From NCBI GenBank assembly GCA_030037545.1, contig JASHRF010000053.1, positions 22,966 to 86,965 on the forward strand: a DNA stretch of 64,000 nt, given 5' to 3'. The stretch is from Acidobacteriaceae bacterium (GTDB lineage Bacteria > Acidobacteriota > Terriglobia > Terriglobales > Acidobacteriaceae). Positions 35,258 to 44,336 of the stretch are shown piece by piece. Position numbers and translations under genes: made by a program. Within the stretch, counting starts at the first letter, position 1. Each line of letters starts with the position of its first letter. The notes under the pieces are model-generated. The model saw only the letters and a list, made by a program, of their open reading frames with translations. It searched no databases and was not told where the DNA came from.

Positions 35258-35888
35258 GATTGCCAAGAAATCCCTCGACGGCCTGCTGCCACAGGTGGGG
35301 TTGATCTTCAAAATTCATGTGCCCGGAGTTGGGCAGGATCACGAGTTTCGATCCGGCAATCTTCTCGTGCATTTCCTTGCTCAAACTGGGATCGCACTCG
35401 TCATGATCGCCGGCGATAATTAGCGTGGGCACGTGAATGGTATGCAGCCGGTCAACATATTCCACCGACTTGAGATTACCATCGATCACGAACTCGCCGT
35501 CGGAGCCCCACATCTCGCGGTAGAGCTCCCAATTGGTGGGCGCGTTGCTGGCCGGCACGTAATTCGCATCGGGCCGCGCGCCGTAGAGGAACGGGAAATA
35601 GCCCCAGGCGAGAGTCTCGTACTCATCCGGATAGCGGCCATGCTCCCACGGCGCGCCTTTTCCGTAGAGGCCAGCGGCTTCCAGCTCATCGAGCCGTTTT
35701 AGCTTGTCGGGCGGCATGGCGGCCTTCTCGCGGGCCAGAACTTCGTTCATTTCCCGTGTCGACGCGAAAATGCTGTTCAGAATCAGGTGGTTCAGGTGTT
35801 GCTGCCACCAAATCAGAACTCTGACGAACCATCCGGAGCGAGAGAATCCCTTCGGGAAACAGAACCTCCTGCGTCGTTCGCCGTGCAA
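35250..35888 (-). pseudogene. Proline iminopeptidase-like alpha/beta hydrolase lacking its N-terminus
   Basis: The frame gives the cap and C-terminal half of a peptidase S33-type hydrolase: QHLNHLILNSIFASTREMNE, the Asp-containing VPTLIIAGDHDECDP and the His-containing ILPNSGHMNFEDQPHLW. The oxyanion HG motif and the nucleophile elbow (GxSxG) are absent: the first ~35 residues of the ORF are unrelated. The true 5' half has been lost, and the lipA gene ends only 57 bp upstream. It could still be expressed, but catalysis is not expected. Confidence 0.75.
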
Positions 35889-35945
35889 AATGTCCGCACA
35901 TACTTCTCACGATAGCCCCGCGGGCCTCGAGCGCGAACCGGCTCG

Positions 35946-36863
35946 CTAGGCCACGACGGGAGCAGCAGCAAGACCGGTCGCCGCGGCCTGCTCGTGAGCA
36001 TGGTAACTGGAGCGCACCAGCGGGCCGGACTCGACATGGCGAAAACCCATCTTCAGCGCTTCGGCCTTGAGTTCGGCGAATTCGCGCGGCGTGTACAGGC
36101 GCGCCATAGGCACGTGGTCGCGCGAGGGGCGCAGATACTGGCCGATGGTGAGGATGTCGCAGCCGACCCTGGCGAGATCGCGGAAAACCTCGAGCAGCTC
36201 GCGCGTTTCTTCGCCCAGGCCGACCATGACACCGGACTTGGTGAGCCCATCCGGCCGCAGTTCCTTCGCATAGCGCAACAGCTCCAGCGAGCGCTCGTAA
36301 CGCGCGCCTGAGCGCACCACGCGATAGAGCCGGGGCACCGACTCGGTGTTGTGGTTCAGGATCTCCGGCTGCGCCTCGACCACGATGCGGATGGCCTCCC
36401 GGTCGCCCTGGAAGTCGGGAATCAGGACCTCCACGCGGCATCCGGGCGCCTGGCGGCGAATTTCGTCGATGACCATGGCGAAGACACGCGCGCCGCCCAC
36501 AAGATCGTCGTCGCGATTGACACTGGTAACCACTGCGTGGAGCAGCCCTAGTTTAGCGACTGCGTCTCCGACCCTCCGCGGCTCGTCGAAATCAATGGGC
36601 TCCGGCCGGCCCTTGGGCACCGCGCAAAAGCCGCAGCGACGCGTGCACAGATTGCCCAGCATCATGAAAGTCGCGGTCTTGTGGTGCCAGCACTCGCCGA
36701 TATTGGGGCACTGCGCGCTTTCGCATACCGTGTGCAGTCCCAGCGAGCGCGCCAGGCGCTTCAGGTCGTGGTAATTTTCGCCCATGGGGGCGCGCACCCT
36801 GAGCCACTCCGGTTTGGGCGCCGGAATGCGCCGCGCCGGCTCAATCTGCACCAGATCGATCAC
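35946..36863 (-). CDS. lipA: Lipoyl synthase
   Basis: A 305-residue radical SAM enzyme with both clusters of the family: [12 protein letters not shown] (CX4CX5C, auxiliary cluster) and CTRRCGFC (CX3CX2C, SAM cluster), plus the C-terminal RSSYHA. It inserts two sulfurs into octanoyl groups on lipoyl-domain proteins. I propose the GTG at 36863 ([12 protein letters not shown]), since the ~67 residues added by the track ORF do not look like LipA. lipB is not in the window. Confidence 0.95.
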   Translation of the reverse strand: MIDLVQIEPARRIPAPKPEWLRVRAPMGENYHDLKRLARSLGLHTVCESAQCPNIGECWHHKTATFMMLGNLCTRRCGFCAVPKGRPEPIDFDEPRRVGDAVAKLGLLHAVVTSVNRDDDLVGGARVFAMVIDEIRRQAPGCRVEVLIPDFQGDREAIRIVVEAQPEILNHNTESVPRLYRVVRSGARYERSLELLRYAKELRPDGLTKSGVMVGLGEETRELLEVFRDLARVGCDILTIGQYLRPSRDHVPMARLYTPREFAELKAEALKMGFRHVESGPLVRSSYHAHEQAAATGLAAAPVVA

Positions 36864-37083
36864 CTTCTCATTGTAGCGGGCGCGGAACAGGCCGCCGGCC
36901 GCGGTTGGTTTCCATCCCGTCTCCAGTCCCCAAACAACGGCAATCCGCCGGCAAGAGCGAGGGAGCAATTCGCGGATCACCATTCCAACAGCAAATGCAT
37001 CCAATCGACTGTGTTGTCCCGCCCGGGACGCCGTCGCCGTTCGCCTGAGCATCCCGCGCACCATTCCGCATCGGGAGGCTAAA

Positions 37084-37368
37084 TTGAAGCCTGACCGTCC
37101 CCTGATCTTCTCCGTGCTTCTTCTGGCTGGCGGGCTGGCCGTGATTCTCGGCTACTGCCACGGTAATACCAACTTCACCGCCGCTTATCCATTTTCCGGC
37201 ACCATTCTCCATGTTGATTTCACCACGGTGGGGCCCGGAGTGCTAGGCGGACTGGCGCTCACTTTCCTCGGAGCGATCCTTCTGGTGTGGTCGTTCCTGG
37301 CCGCGATCGTGAACCAGTTCCGGCTGATGACGGCATCCGAGACCCAGCCAGAACGGCTTCTGGATTAG
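37084..37368 (+). CDS. Small two-helix membrane protein
   Basis: A 94-residue protein, TTG start at 37084, with hydrophobic segments at about 8-25 and 50-75 ([20 protein letters not shown]). No family was recognised. It is divergent from lipA, with about 220 bp between the two proposed starts. Confidence 0.55.
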   Translation: MKPDRPLIFSVLLLAGGLAVILGYCHGNTNFTAAYPFSGTILHVDFTTVGPGVLGGLALTFLGAILLVWSFLAAIVNQFRLMTASETQPERLLD

Positions 37369-37472
37369 CTCCACGCCCGATTCCTCCAGACTACTTTCTG
37401 AATGAATCTAGGGAGGATTGCGCGCTCATCACGCGCGACGCCACGCCAATGTTTGTAAAACGCTGGTGCTTC

Positions 37473-37895
37473 CTACCGCAGACGGCTCCGCACCTCGATC
37501 CGCACCAGGTAGAGGAAAAAAACGAAATTGAGCAGCGCCTGGATAAGCAGGGGAATGGCATTTTGATGCGCGTACTGGTAGAGGAAAGTGGCCAGCAGGA
37601 GCACGACCGCTGCCAGCGTGAGCGCCCATGCCCAGCGAAACAGCATCATCAGGCCTAACCCGGCCGCAAAAAAGAAGACCGGAAAGAGCAAATAGAGCGG
37701 TGGAAAATGCCGCGTGGCCACGCCCAGAATCACCGTGCCAGCGAGGAAAAGCATGTAGAGAGCAATGGCGGCCAAGCCGGGGAGCTGCATCACCACCGGC
37801 CAGCGCGGTCCGCCACTGCCCGGCGATACGTCGCCGCGGTCGGGCAGCCCGGCATCTTCTTTGCGGCTTTCTGCCATCTTGGTCTCGTCGCTCAT
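37473..37895 (-). CDS. Membrane protein of unknown function
   Basis: A 140-residue protein with a polar N-terminus and four hydrophobic segments (LPGLAAIALYMLFLAGTVIL, PLYLLFPVFFFAAGLGLMML, ALTLAAVVLLLATFLYQY, IPLLIQALLNFVFFLYLVRI). Its start overlaps the stop of the cytochrome c gene by 4 bp, so the two form an operon; a role in membrane electron transfer is conceivable but unproven. Confidence 0.7.
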   Translation of the reverse strand: MSDETKMAESRKEDAGLPDRGDVSPGSGGPRWPVVMQLPGLAAIALYMLFLAGTVILGVATRHFPPLYLLFPVFFFAAGLGLMMLFRWAWALTLAAVVLLLATFLYQYAHQNAIPLLIQALLNFVFFLYLVRIEVRSRLR

Positions 37896-38257
37896 AATGT
37901 GTGCAGGTAAGCCAGCAGATCGCGAAGCTGGTCGTCGCTAAGCGACGTCGGCGGCATCATGCCGTAGCCGTGCAGGATTCTGTCCGTCAGGCGCTCGTCG
38001 CTGGGCGGCGCGCCGCTGGGCATCGATTTGAGTTTGGTCAGCGCCTGCAGACCCGGCCCATGCAAGGAGTGCGTGTTGGTCGGGTAATGGCAGCGCGCGC
38101 ATTTAGTCTGGTAGACGGCAGCGCCGCGCGCCTCCTGTTCTGTCCACTCCGAGGCTGGTTTGGAGGGCGGCAGCGGCTTGCATCCGGCCAGCAGCAAGGC
38201 AAATCCCACCGCGCACGCCGGCAGGGCCGCAGGCCAATGAATCGTATGAGAGCGCAT
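37892..38257 (-). CDS. Cytochrome c-type lipoprotein
   Basis: A 121-residue protein with a lipobox (FALLLAGC) and one haem site CARCH, followed by a C-terminal helix with candidate axial Met in GYGMMPPTSLSDDQLRDLLA. It is a periplasmic, membrane-anchored c-type cytochrome (class I). I chose the ATG at 38257 (MRSHTIHWP); the track ORF begins 10 residues earlier. It is coupled to the downstream membrane protein. Confidence 0.85.
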   Translation of the reverse strand: MRSHTIHWPAALPACAVGFALLLAGCKPLPPSKPASEWTEQEARGAAVYQTKCARCHYPTNTHSLHGPGLQALTKLKSMPSGAPPSDERLTDRILHGYGMMPPTSLSDDQLRDLLAYLHTL

Positions 38258-38302
38258 TCGCCTTTCATGATACTGCGCGGACCGCACGCAGCCTTCCCGA
38301 AC

Positions 38303-38704
38303 TTAGTTCCGCGGCGTCGCTGTGGGAAATTCTTCCACGTGAGATTCGCCTTTGCGCCCGAAATAGATCACGCGCTTGCCGGTAAGGAAGGCCCAGTAGC
38401 CGATAACTCCAGCCGCCGTGGAGCACCTGACGAATTCGGGATAGCGAATCGCGTCAGCCTGGGCGGCGCGGATGGCAGCCATGAGCGCGGAGTCCGAAAA
38501 CTCGCCGGCTACCGGGCTACGCTCGAGAATCATGGCCTCGTCATGCGTGCCGCCATCGCCAAGGTAATGCGTCCTGCGGCCTGCGGCCAAGTCCACAAAG
38601 TAAGATTCGACACCGACCTCCAGCAGTCTGCGCACCCCTTCCGGAAAAGTCATCCTGCCTTCCTCCGATTCGATTGAGACTTCGTGAATGGCTTGAATAT
38701 TCAT
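38303..38704 (-). CDS. DUF1398-like protein
   Basis: A 133-residue soluble protein: EGRMTFPEGVRRLLEVGVES, YFVDLAAGRRTHYLGDGGTH, ALMAAIRAAQADAIRYPEFV, GVIGYWAFLTGKRVIYFGRK. This matches the DUF1398 family (short proteins resembling phage envelope protein annotations) of unknown role. The ATG at 38704 has AAAGGAGAA upstream. Confidence 0.7.
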   Translation of the reverse strand: MNIQAIHEVSIESEEGRMTFPEGVRRLLEVGVESYFVDLAAGRRTHYLGDGGTHDEAMILERSPVAGEFSDSALMAAIRAAQADAIRYPEFVRCSTAAGVIGYWAFLTGKRVIYFGRKGESHVEEFPTATPRN

Positions 38705-38728
38705 CCATTTCTCCTTTGCTTCGGCGTT

Positions 38729-39171
38729 TTAGAAGGCGAGCCGGTCGCGCAATAGCCTGGCCTGGCGGCGCGATACCGCAACCCAGGGCCACCGCCCAAG
38801 CTCACGCTGTAGCCGTCCACATGGGTTCCCGCAATTCCGGCAGCGCAGTACCAGATCCGCCGCCATGGGCCGGATTCCAAAGGCGCGAAAGGCGGACGAC
38901 TCATCGCTGTGGGTTCGCCTTCGCGGAGGCCATGGTATTTCCCGCTCCCAGGTTCCATCCCACGTTGCGCCTGACGAGACGAGGCCGGGAATCATGATGA
39001 TCGGCTGCCCCTGACCGGTGGTTTTCACCGTGAACGATGGGTGCGGCTTGGTGGCTGTGGGGTCGCCGGACATAATGGACTTGCGGAATTCTGTGCCTGC
39101 AGGGTTGCGGCCGTCAAAGCTGTCATCGTGACCAGCGTAACAAGTTTGAGCCGCCTGGATCCGATCCGCAT
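38729..39171 (-). pseudogene. Decayed secreted alpha/beta hydrolase gene
   Basis: A signal peptide (MRIGSRRLKLVTLVTMTALT, ATG at 39171) is followed after a frame change by PSFTVKTTGQGQPIIMIPGL and VSSGATWDGTW, the N-terminal strand and oxyanion region of an alpha/beta hydrolase. Beyond that, similarity is lost and no GxSxG nucleophile is seen. At least one frameshift and loss of the C-terminal two thirds are needed. Confidence 0.7.
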
Positions 39172-39320
39172 GGAGCGGACTGCCTGAAACTGGCTTGGCA
39201 CCGGAAACCTCCTTGGGACATCGGCGCCGGAACCGGGAGATTTCCCTGAAAACATGATAAACGGCGGCAATCGAGGTGTGAGCTGCGCGCTTGCGGACAG
39301 CGGCGCTAGGCCCGCAGGCG

Positions 39321-39791
39321 CTACGTCCGTGCTGCCCGTTCCAACTCCGCCAGGTCGATCTTCTTCATGCCCAGCATGGCTTTGAACGCCTTTGGATTCC
39401 GGATCAGCTCCGGTAAACGGCCGGGCGTGATTTGCCAGCTCAGTCCGAACTTGTCGCGCAGCCAGCCACACTGGACTTCCTGGCCGCCGGCGGTGAGCCG
39501 CGACCAGTAGTAATCGACCTCCTGCTGCGAATCGCACCGGACGACCAGCGAAACTGCTGCATTGAACTTGAAGTCGGGGCCGCCGTTGAGAGCGGTGAAC
39601 TTCTGGCCGTCGAGCTCAAAGGCGATGGTCAGAATGCCGCCTTTCGGGCCGGGCGCGTCGCCGCTGTTGCGCAGCTCCGACAGGCGGCGCGAGTTGGGAA
39701 AGATGGAAACGTAGAAATCGACCGCCTCCTCGGCGTTGGCGTCGAACCAGAGAAACGGCGTGATGCGGGGAAACTGGGCGAGTGTGCTCAT
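39321..39791 (-). CDS. PhnB-like VOC protein
   Basis: A 156-residue protein of the PhnB/3-demethylubiquinone-methyltransferase-like VOC group: ITPFLWFDANAEEAVDFYVS, TIAFELDGQKFTALNGGPDF, CGWLRDKFGLSWQITPGRLP. Usually cytoplasmic and of unassigned substrate. It is divergent from the HxlR regulator with a 58 bp gap that holds an inverted repeat, so HxlR control is likely. The ATG at 39791 is well placed. Confidence 0.85.
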   Translation of the reverse strand: MSTLAQFPRITPFLWFDANAEEAVDFYVSIFPNSRRLSELRNSGDAPGPKGGILTIAFELDGQKFTALNGGPDFKFNAAVSLVVRCDSQQEVDYYWSRLTAGGQEVQCGWLRDKFGLSWQITPGRLPELIRNPKAFKAMLGMKKIDLAELERAART

Positions 39792-39812
39792 AGCGCCAAG
39801 TTACAGAAATAG

Positions 39813-39842
39813 CTTGCAAAATGCAAGTCATTTTTGTATCAT
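39813..39842 (+). promoter_or_regulatory. Promoter and palindrome of the HxlR regulator gene
   Basis: CTTGCA-AAA-TGCAAG (39813-39827) is a perfect 6-3-6 palindrome. TTGCAA within it serves as a -35 and TATCAT (39837-39842) as a -10 at 17 bp spacing. Transcription would begin about at the GTG of the regulator (39850), suggesting a leaderless message, and a dimer bound to the palindrome would cover the -35. Confidence 0.6.
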
Positions 39843-39849
39843 CGTTTCG

Positions 39850-40323
39850 GTGACTAAAAAACCCAGCGCGGAGCGCCGCTCGGGATGTCCGGTGAGCATG
39901 GCGCTCGACCTGCTCGGCGACCGCTGGTCGCTGCTTCTGGTGCGCGACATGATGGTGCGCGGCTATCGCACCTTCCGCGAATTCCAGCGCTCCGGTGAAG
40001 GAATTGCCACCAACATTCTGTCCGCCCGCCTGCAGAAGCTGGAGGCCCGCGGCGTGGTGGAGCGCGAAGCCGCGACTGAAGACGGCCGCAGCACGCATTA
40101 CCGGCTCACGGCTAAAGGCATTGCGCTGGCGCCCGTGCTGCTGGAGATGCTGATTTGGAGCGCGCACCACGAGCAGACGGACGCGCCCAGCGCCGTGATT
40201 GAGCAGATGGAACACAACCGCGCCGCTATGCTGGCTGAAACCTACCGGCGCTGGGCGAAGCGCGATTCCACGCCAATTCTTCCCCCGTTTCCATCGCCGA
40301 TCACGACGCGGACAAAAATGTGA
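39850..40323 (+). CDS. HxlR-family transcriptional regulator
   Basis: A 157-residue regulator starting at GTG 39850 (VTKKPSAERRSGCPVSM). The winged helix carries family marks: CPVSMALDLLGDRWSLLLVR, FREFQRSGEGIATNILSARL, LEARGVVEREAATEDGRSTH. The N-terminal Cys of the family is present. HxlR proteins respond to aldehydes, quinones or thiol stress and often regulate VOC or oxidoreductase genes beside them, which matches the two PhnB-like VOC genes here. Confidence 0.9.
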   Translation: MTKKPSAERRSGCPVSMALDLLGDRWSLLLVRDMMVRGYRTFREFQRSGEGIATNILSARLQKLEARGVVEREAATEDGRSTHYRLTAKGIALAPVLLEMLIWSAHHEQTDAPSAVIEQMEHNRAAMLAETYRRWAKRDSTPILPPFPSPITTRTKM

Positions 40324-40369
40324 ATGCAAGGCCCACAGTAAAGAATTCCCTGAAAGGAAAATTGCGACC

Positions 40370-40801
40370 ATGAAGGTGAACACGTATCTGAACTTTCCCG
40401 GCAATTGCCAACAAGCTCTAGACTTTTACGCGCAGCATCTGGGCGCAAAGATCCTGATGAAATCGACGTTCGCGGAGATGCAGTTGCAAGGCGCCCCGCA
40501 GAACCTGCCGCCGGGCCTGAACCGGGAGGGCATTCTGCATGCGCGCTTCACAATCGGCGACACGCTGGTGATGGCCAGTGACGGCCCGCCGGAGCGCGTC
40601 CAGCCGATGCGCAGCGCCTATCTGTCGCTGAGCGTGGACAGCAACGAGGAAGCGGAGCGGATCTATAACGCACTCAGCGACGGCGGTGAGGTCTTCATGT
40701 CCATGGGCGAGCAGTTTTTCGCCCATCGCTTCGGTCAGTTCCGCGATAAGTTCGGCATCAATTGGATGGTGATCCACGAGAAGACGATGGGCAGCCGCTG
40801 A
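40370..40801 (+). CDS. PhnB-like VOC protein
   Basis: A 143-residue VOC protein: MKVNTYLNFPGNCQQALDFY, EGILHARFTIGDTLVMASDG, AHRFGQFRDKFGINWMVIHE. It lies 46 bp downstream of the HxlR gene and is probably co-transcribed. The track ORF starts 57 codons earlier, inside the HxlR gene, in another frame. GAAAGGAAAA precedes the ATG at 40370. Confidence 0.9.
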   Translation: MKVNTYLNFPGNCQQALDFYAQHLGAKILMKSTFAEMQLQGAPQNLPPGLNREGILHARFTIGDTLVMASDGPPERVQPMRSAYLSLSVDSNEEAERIYNALSDGGEVFMSMGEQFFAHRFGQFRDKFGINWMVIHEKTMGSR

Positions 40802-40929
40802 ATAGGAGGATTAGCGCTCGTGGCCGCCCATCTTACGCGCAAAAACACGCGGCTCAGAGTTCTCCCCGGCGGGGCACCCAGTCTCTCCGGAGCGAGCAGA
40901 GCCCTTCAGGCCCGGAGACGACCTGAAAG

Positions 40930-41226
40930 TCAGCTCTCCACGTAATCCCAGAACGAATCAGAGAGGTCGGCGCCCATTTCTACGGCCATGCGCCGCGCGG
41001 CGCGCTCCACTTCTTCGATCAGCCCGTGCAGGTAATCGCGCGAACGCGAAATCGCCACCACTCCCAGCGTAGCCGACTGCCAGGTCACGGCCTCGTCCAT
41101 CTCCGCTACAGAGACATTGAAGCCCTGGCGCAACTGGTCCTTCATGGAGCGCACCACCTGCCGCCGGTCCTTCAGCGACTGGGCGTGCTCGATGCGGATT
41201 TCGAGCGTAAGCTGGGCAACGGGCAT
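40930..41226 (-). CDS. DUF503 family protein
   Basis: A 98-residue protein with LTLEIRIEHAQSLKDRRQVV, RSMKDQLRQGFNVSVAEMDE and QSATLGVVAISRSRDYLHGL, the DUF503 (YlxP-like) pattern. YlxP genes often sit near rbfA/infB and may act in ribosome biogenesis; here the neighbours are unrelated. Confidence 0.9.
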   Translation of the reverse strand: MPVAQLTLEIRIEHAQSLKDRRQVVRSMKDQLRQGFNVSVAEMDEAVTWQSATLGVVAISRSRDYLHGLIEEVERAARRMAVEMGADLSDSFWDYVES

Positions 41227-41538
41227 CGCGAACTCGGGAGGTCACCGACAGTGTAAGACCGATTTTCCCGAGTGCAAGTCTTTTTTCTGGCTTTGTAACA
41301 GCGCATGACTTAGCCGAGCCGTAACGGCCGGCAAGAATGGTTCAGGGCTTTATGAGTGCCTGCATAAGAAATTTCCTGAAGCGGACCGAAAGACAACCGC
41401 AGATCCTTCGACTCCGTTGGCGCAAAAAGCCGCGCTAACTGCGCTCAGGATGACAGTTCCTGGCGGAATCGAGCCAGGGATGAACGCGGTCATTGCTTTT
41501 GCAGGAATCAAAAGCTCCTGCGGCAACTCGATGCGCCA
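41227..41538. other. Spacer with a short dispersed-type repeat
   Basis: About 310 bp without a gene. The stretch about 41400-41455 contains GATCCTTCGACTCCG and CGCTCAGGATGACAG, a motif I recall as a dispersed intergenic repeat in several bacterial phyla. No other structure was recognised. It presumably includes the DUF503 promoter. Confidence 0.45.
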
Positions 41539-43041
41539 TTACCGCGACACAGCCTGCTCGTTGCTCTCGGCAAACTGCGCCAGTTGCGCCGCCCGCGGCT
41601 TGGGCGTGAACGCGCTTACCACAATCAACGCCGCCACGGCGGCGAGCAGCGCGGGGAAAATGGCGTCTCGCTGGGCCAGGATCGACGGCAGATGCATGGA
41701 TGCCTTCAGCGGCGCGTTGTCCCAGGCCAGCGTAACCACCGTACCCACGCCGATGGCCGCCACGGCACCCCATGCCGTGGCGCGCTTGGAATAAAACGCG
41801 GCCAGCACCACGGGCGTGATGGCGGCCGAGTAAATGGTGTACGCGTAAAGCATCTTGGCCAGAATGCTTTCAGCGTAAATAGCCTGGTAGAGCGCCCAGC
41901 ACCCGAGCAGGGCCACGCACAGCCGCGACACCAGGAGCACGCGCTTGTGCGAGGCGCCCGGCGCCATGTAGCGCACAAAAATATCGTTCACAAGATTCGT
42001 GGCCGGCGAAAAAAGATAATTCGAGGCCGTGGAAATCACTTTCGCAAACACCGCGCCCAGCAGCAACGCGCCCATGAATGCGGGTAGGCCGTGGCGGGCC
42101 GTGTAGGGAATAATCTCGCGCGGGCGCAGCGCCACTTCCCCGGTGGAATAGAGCGCGCGCCCAAAGACGGCAATGGCCACGATGAGCGTTTCCAGCACGA
42201 TGGTGCCCACCGTCCATCCCACCACCGAAATCCGCGCATCGCGCTCCGAGCGCGCGGAAAAGAATTTCTGATACATCACCTGGTTGCCGAGCATGAGCAG
42301 CAGCGTGGGCACCAGAAATTCCATGGCGCGGATAACCCCCATGCCGACGGATTCTTCCACGCCTGCCGGGCTAAGCCGGTAATTGCCCAGCACCTCAAAA
42401 TACTGGCGCGGCAGTTCCGCGTGCAGGCCGCTCCAGCCTCCGCACCTGGCCAGCAACATGGGCACGGCAATGACGCAGATGACGGTCACCGTGGAGCCGA
42501 TCACCACGTCCATATAAGCCACCGACGACATGCCGGCCAGGGCCGTGGTCACGATTACGAAAGCCGCGATCATGAAGGTGCCCATATTCGACGTGACCGC
42601 GCCGGGGAAGATGAGGTGCAGCACGTCGCCGCCGCCGCGAAACTGGTAGCTGGTGATCCCAGTGAAGGCGAAGAGAATGGCGATGGTGCCCAGCACGCGC
42701 GCCGTCTGGTTGTAGCGTGCTTCCAGCAGGTCGGGCAGCGTGAACTGCGCAAACTTGCGCGCACGCGGCGCAATGAAATAGATGAGCACCAGGCCCAGCC
42801 ATCCCCCGGCGGGCTGCCACAGCGAGGCAAAGCCGTTGCGGTAGGCGTTCTCGGCACCCGCAAACAGCGAGCCGGCGCCAATCCACGATGTCAAAAGTGT
42901 GAGAACCAGAACGAATGCAGAGAGCGAGCGGCCGGCCACCAGGTAGTCGGCCTTGGTCTTCACGTAAAACGTGCGATGGACCGCGACCCCCATCAGCACC
43001 AGGACAATCACGGCCAGAACAACAACGTAAAGCTGGGACAT
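41539..43041 (-). CDS. Sodium:solute symporter (SSS family)
   Basis: A 500-residue polytopic protein with SSS features: YLVAGRSLSAFVLVLTLLTS, WIGAGSLFAGAENAYRNGFA, TLPDLLEARYNQTARVLGTI, and the later conserved core GNQVMYQKFFSARSERDARI. It should couple sodium to uptake of a sugar, amino acid or carboxylate; the substrate is not evident. I use the ATG at 43041 (MSQLYVVVLAV); the track adds 10 residues. Confidence 0.93.
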   Translation of the reverse strand: MSQLYVVVLAVIVLVLMGVAVHRTFYVKTKADYLVAGRSLSAFVLVLTLLTSWIGAGSLFAGAENAYRNGFASLWQPAGGWLGLVLIYFIAPRARKFAQFTLPDLLEARYNQTARVLGTIAILFAFTGITSYQFRGGGDVLHLIFPGAVTSNMGTFMIAAFVIVTTALAGMSSVAYMDVVIGSTVTVICVIAVPMLLARCGGWSGLHAELPRQYFEVLGNYRLSPAGVEESVGMGVIRAMEFLVPTLLLMLGNQVMYQKFFSARSERDARISVVGWTVGTIVLETLIVAIAVFGRALYSTGEVALRPREIIPYTARHGLPAFMGALLLGAVFAKVISTASNYLFSPATNLVNDIFVRYMAPGASHKRVLLVSRLCVALLGCWALYQAIYAESILAKMLYAYTIYSAAITPVVLAAFYSKRATAWGAVAAIGVGTVVTLAWDNAPLKASMHLPSILAQRDAIFPALLAAVAALIVVSAFTPKPRAAQLAQFAESNEQAVSR

Positions 43042-43463
43042 ACTCTCCCTCGGCAAACTGAGCCGCGGCAAGGGCGGGCCAGCTTCGATCTCCGCAGTGT
43101 ACCGGATGGGGCCGAGTGGCGGAAAAACCGCAGCAAAATCGGTTGCGGTGAGGGCTGGCGTGGGGAGGGCCTGAGATTGGCTGCTGCCAATCCGCGGATG
43201 GGGTCCAAAGCGGCACTGCGGGGCCGATTGCCGACGGGTTGTCTGATTTGCCTCCCTTGCGGCAGATTCCGATTGACGCCGCGCTGTATCTAACCTATCT
43301 TCGTATCACCCCCCTCATTGTAAAAGCTGCGCTCAACACGCCCAACTGGGCCGAAATGCTCGGCTTTCCCCCATTTTGTCGAGCGATTCGGCTCCGGGCC
43401 CAAAGGGTAATACGTTTCGCCTTTGTTTTCCGGGACTCGTCGTGAGATGCATTTGGAGGCAAC
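43042..43463. other. Spacer of about 420 bp, no gene seen
   Basis: It separates the divergent symporter and outer-membrane protein genes and must hold both promoters. ORF-track entries here are mutually overlapping shadows. AACGTGAAAAAGG spans the start of the downstream gene. Confidence 0.4.
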
Positions 43464-44336
43464 GTGAAAAAGGTCACCTTCCTTGTCCTTACCCTGCTGG
43501 CCGCGCCTGCGTGCCTGCTCGCTCAAACCGGTTCGTCAACCGCTGTCCCTTCGCCAAGTTATGCAGGAGGCTCGGGAGCAGTGATAACCAGCACCCCTCA
43601 GGGCGGTTCGCCGGTGCCTTTCTCACGGCTTGCCTTCTCAGGCGGCATTGGACTTGGCGGCATCAACCTGCAGGCCGCCGTCGAGGCCAACCGATATCTC
43701 AACATTCGCGGCATCGGTAACTACTTCTCTTACACCGTCAGCAATATCAAGATCGACAACAGCGGCGGATCGAACGGCGTGGACATGAGCGGCAAGCTCA
43801 ATCTTGCCGAGGGCGGAGCCGCGGTGGACATCTATCCGTTTCCCAATCATGGCTTCCGTTTGAGCCCGGGCCTCACGTTCTACAACCAGAATGGAGCCTC
43901 GGCGAGCGGCGTAGCCTCGGCCGGCACCAGCATTACGCTGAATTCGATCAAATACTATTCCGACGAGGCCACAGCGTCGAGCTCGCCCATGAGCGTCAAC
44001 GCCAACCTGGGCCTGAATACGCACAAGCAGGCTTTCACGATGACTACCGGGTGGGGAAACATGATCTCGCGCAAGGGCGGCCACTTGTCGTTCCCGTTTG
44101 AGCTCGGAGCCATCTTCACCGGCGCGCCGAATCTGGCTCTCAATCTCACCGGCTACGGCTGCACCAGTGCGGCAGACGCCTCAGATAATGGTTCCTCGTG
44201 CGTAAACATGGCCACCAATACCACGGCGCAGACCAACATCAACGCGCAAATCGCCAAGTACAAGAACGATCTGAACGTGTTGCAGGTGTACCCGATCTTT
44301 TCGTTTGGAGTGGCGTACAACTTCAAGATCCACTAA
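43464..44336 (+). CDS. Predicted outer-membrane beta-barrel protein
   Basis: A 290-residue protein with a signal peptide ([20 protein letters not shown]), a low-complexity linker, and alternating beta strands ([55 protein letters not shown]). It ends [15 protein letters not shown], as expected for a barrel protein. No named family. Its TAA overlaps the alaS stop in a convergent arrangement. The GTG at 43464 reads as M. Confidence 0.7.
   Translation: MKKVTFLVLTLLAAPACLLAQTGSSTAVPSPSYAGGSGAVITSTPQGGSPVPFSRLAFSGGIGLGGINLQAAVEANRYLNIRGIGNYFSYTVSNIKIDNSGGSNGVDMSGKLNLAEGGAAVDIYPFPNHGFRLSPGLTFYNQNGASASGVASAGTSITLNSIKYYSDEATASSSPMSVNANLGLNTHKQAFTMTTGWGNMISRKGGHLSFPFELGAIFTGAPNLALNLTGYGCTSAADASDNGSSCVNMATNTTAQTNINAQIAKYKNDLNVLQVYPIFSFGVAYNFKIH

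Noticed and set aside
41400-41455. GATCCTTCGACTCCG...CGCTCAGGATGACAG as a regulatory element
   Set aside because: I recall it as a dispersed intergenic repeat; only one copy is visible here and no function can be argued.
42091-43293. 400-residue plus-strand ORF opposite the symporter
   Set aside because: Same pattern of His/Arg-rich antisense translation without domains.
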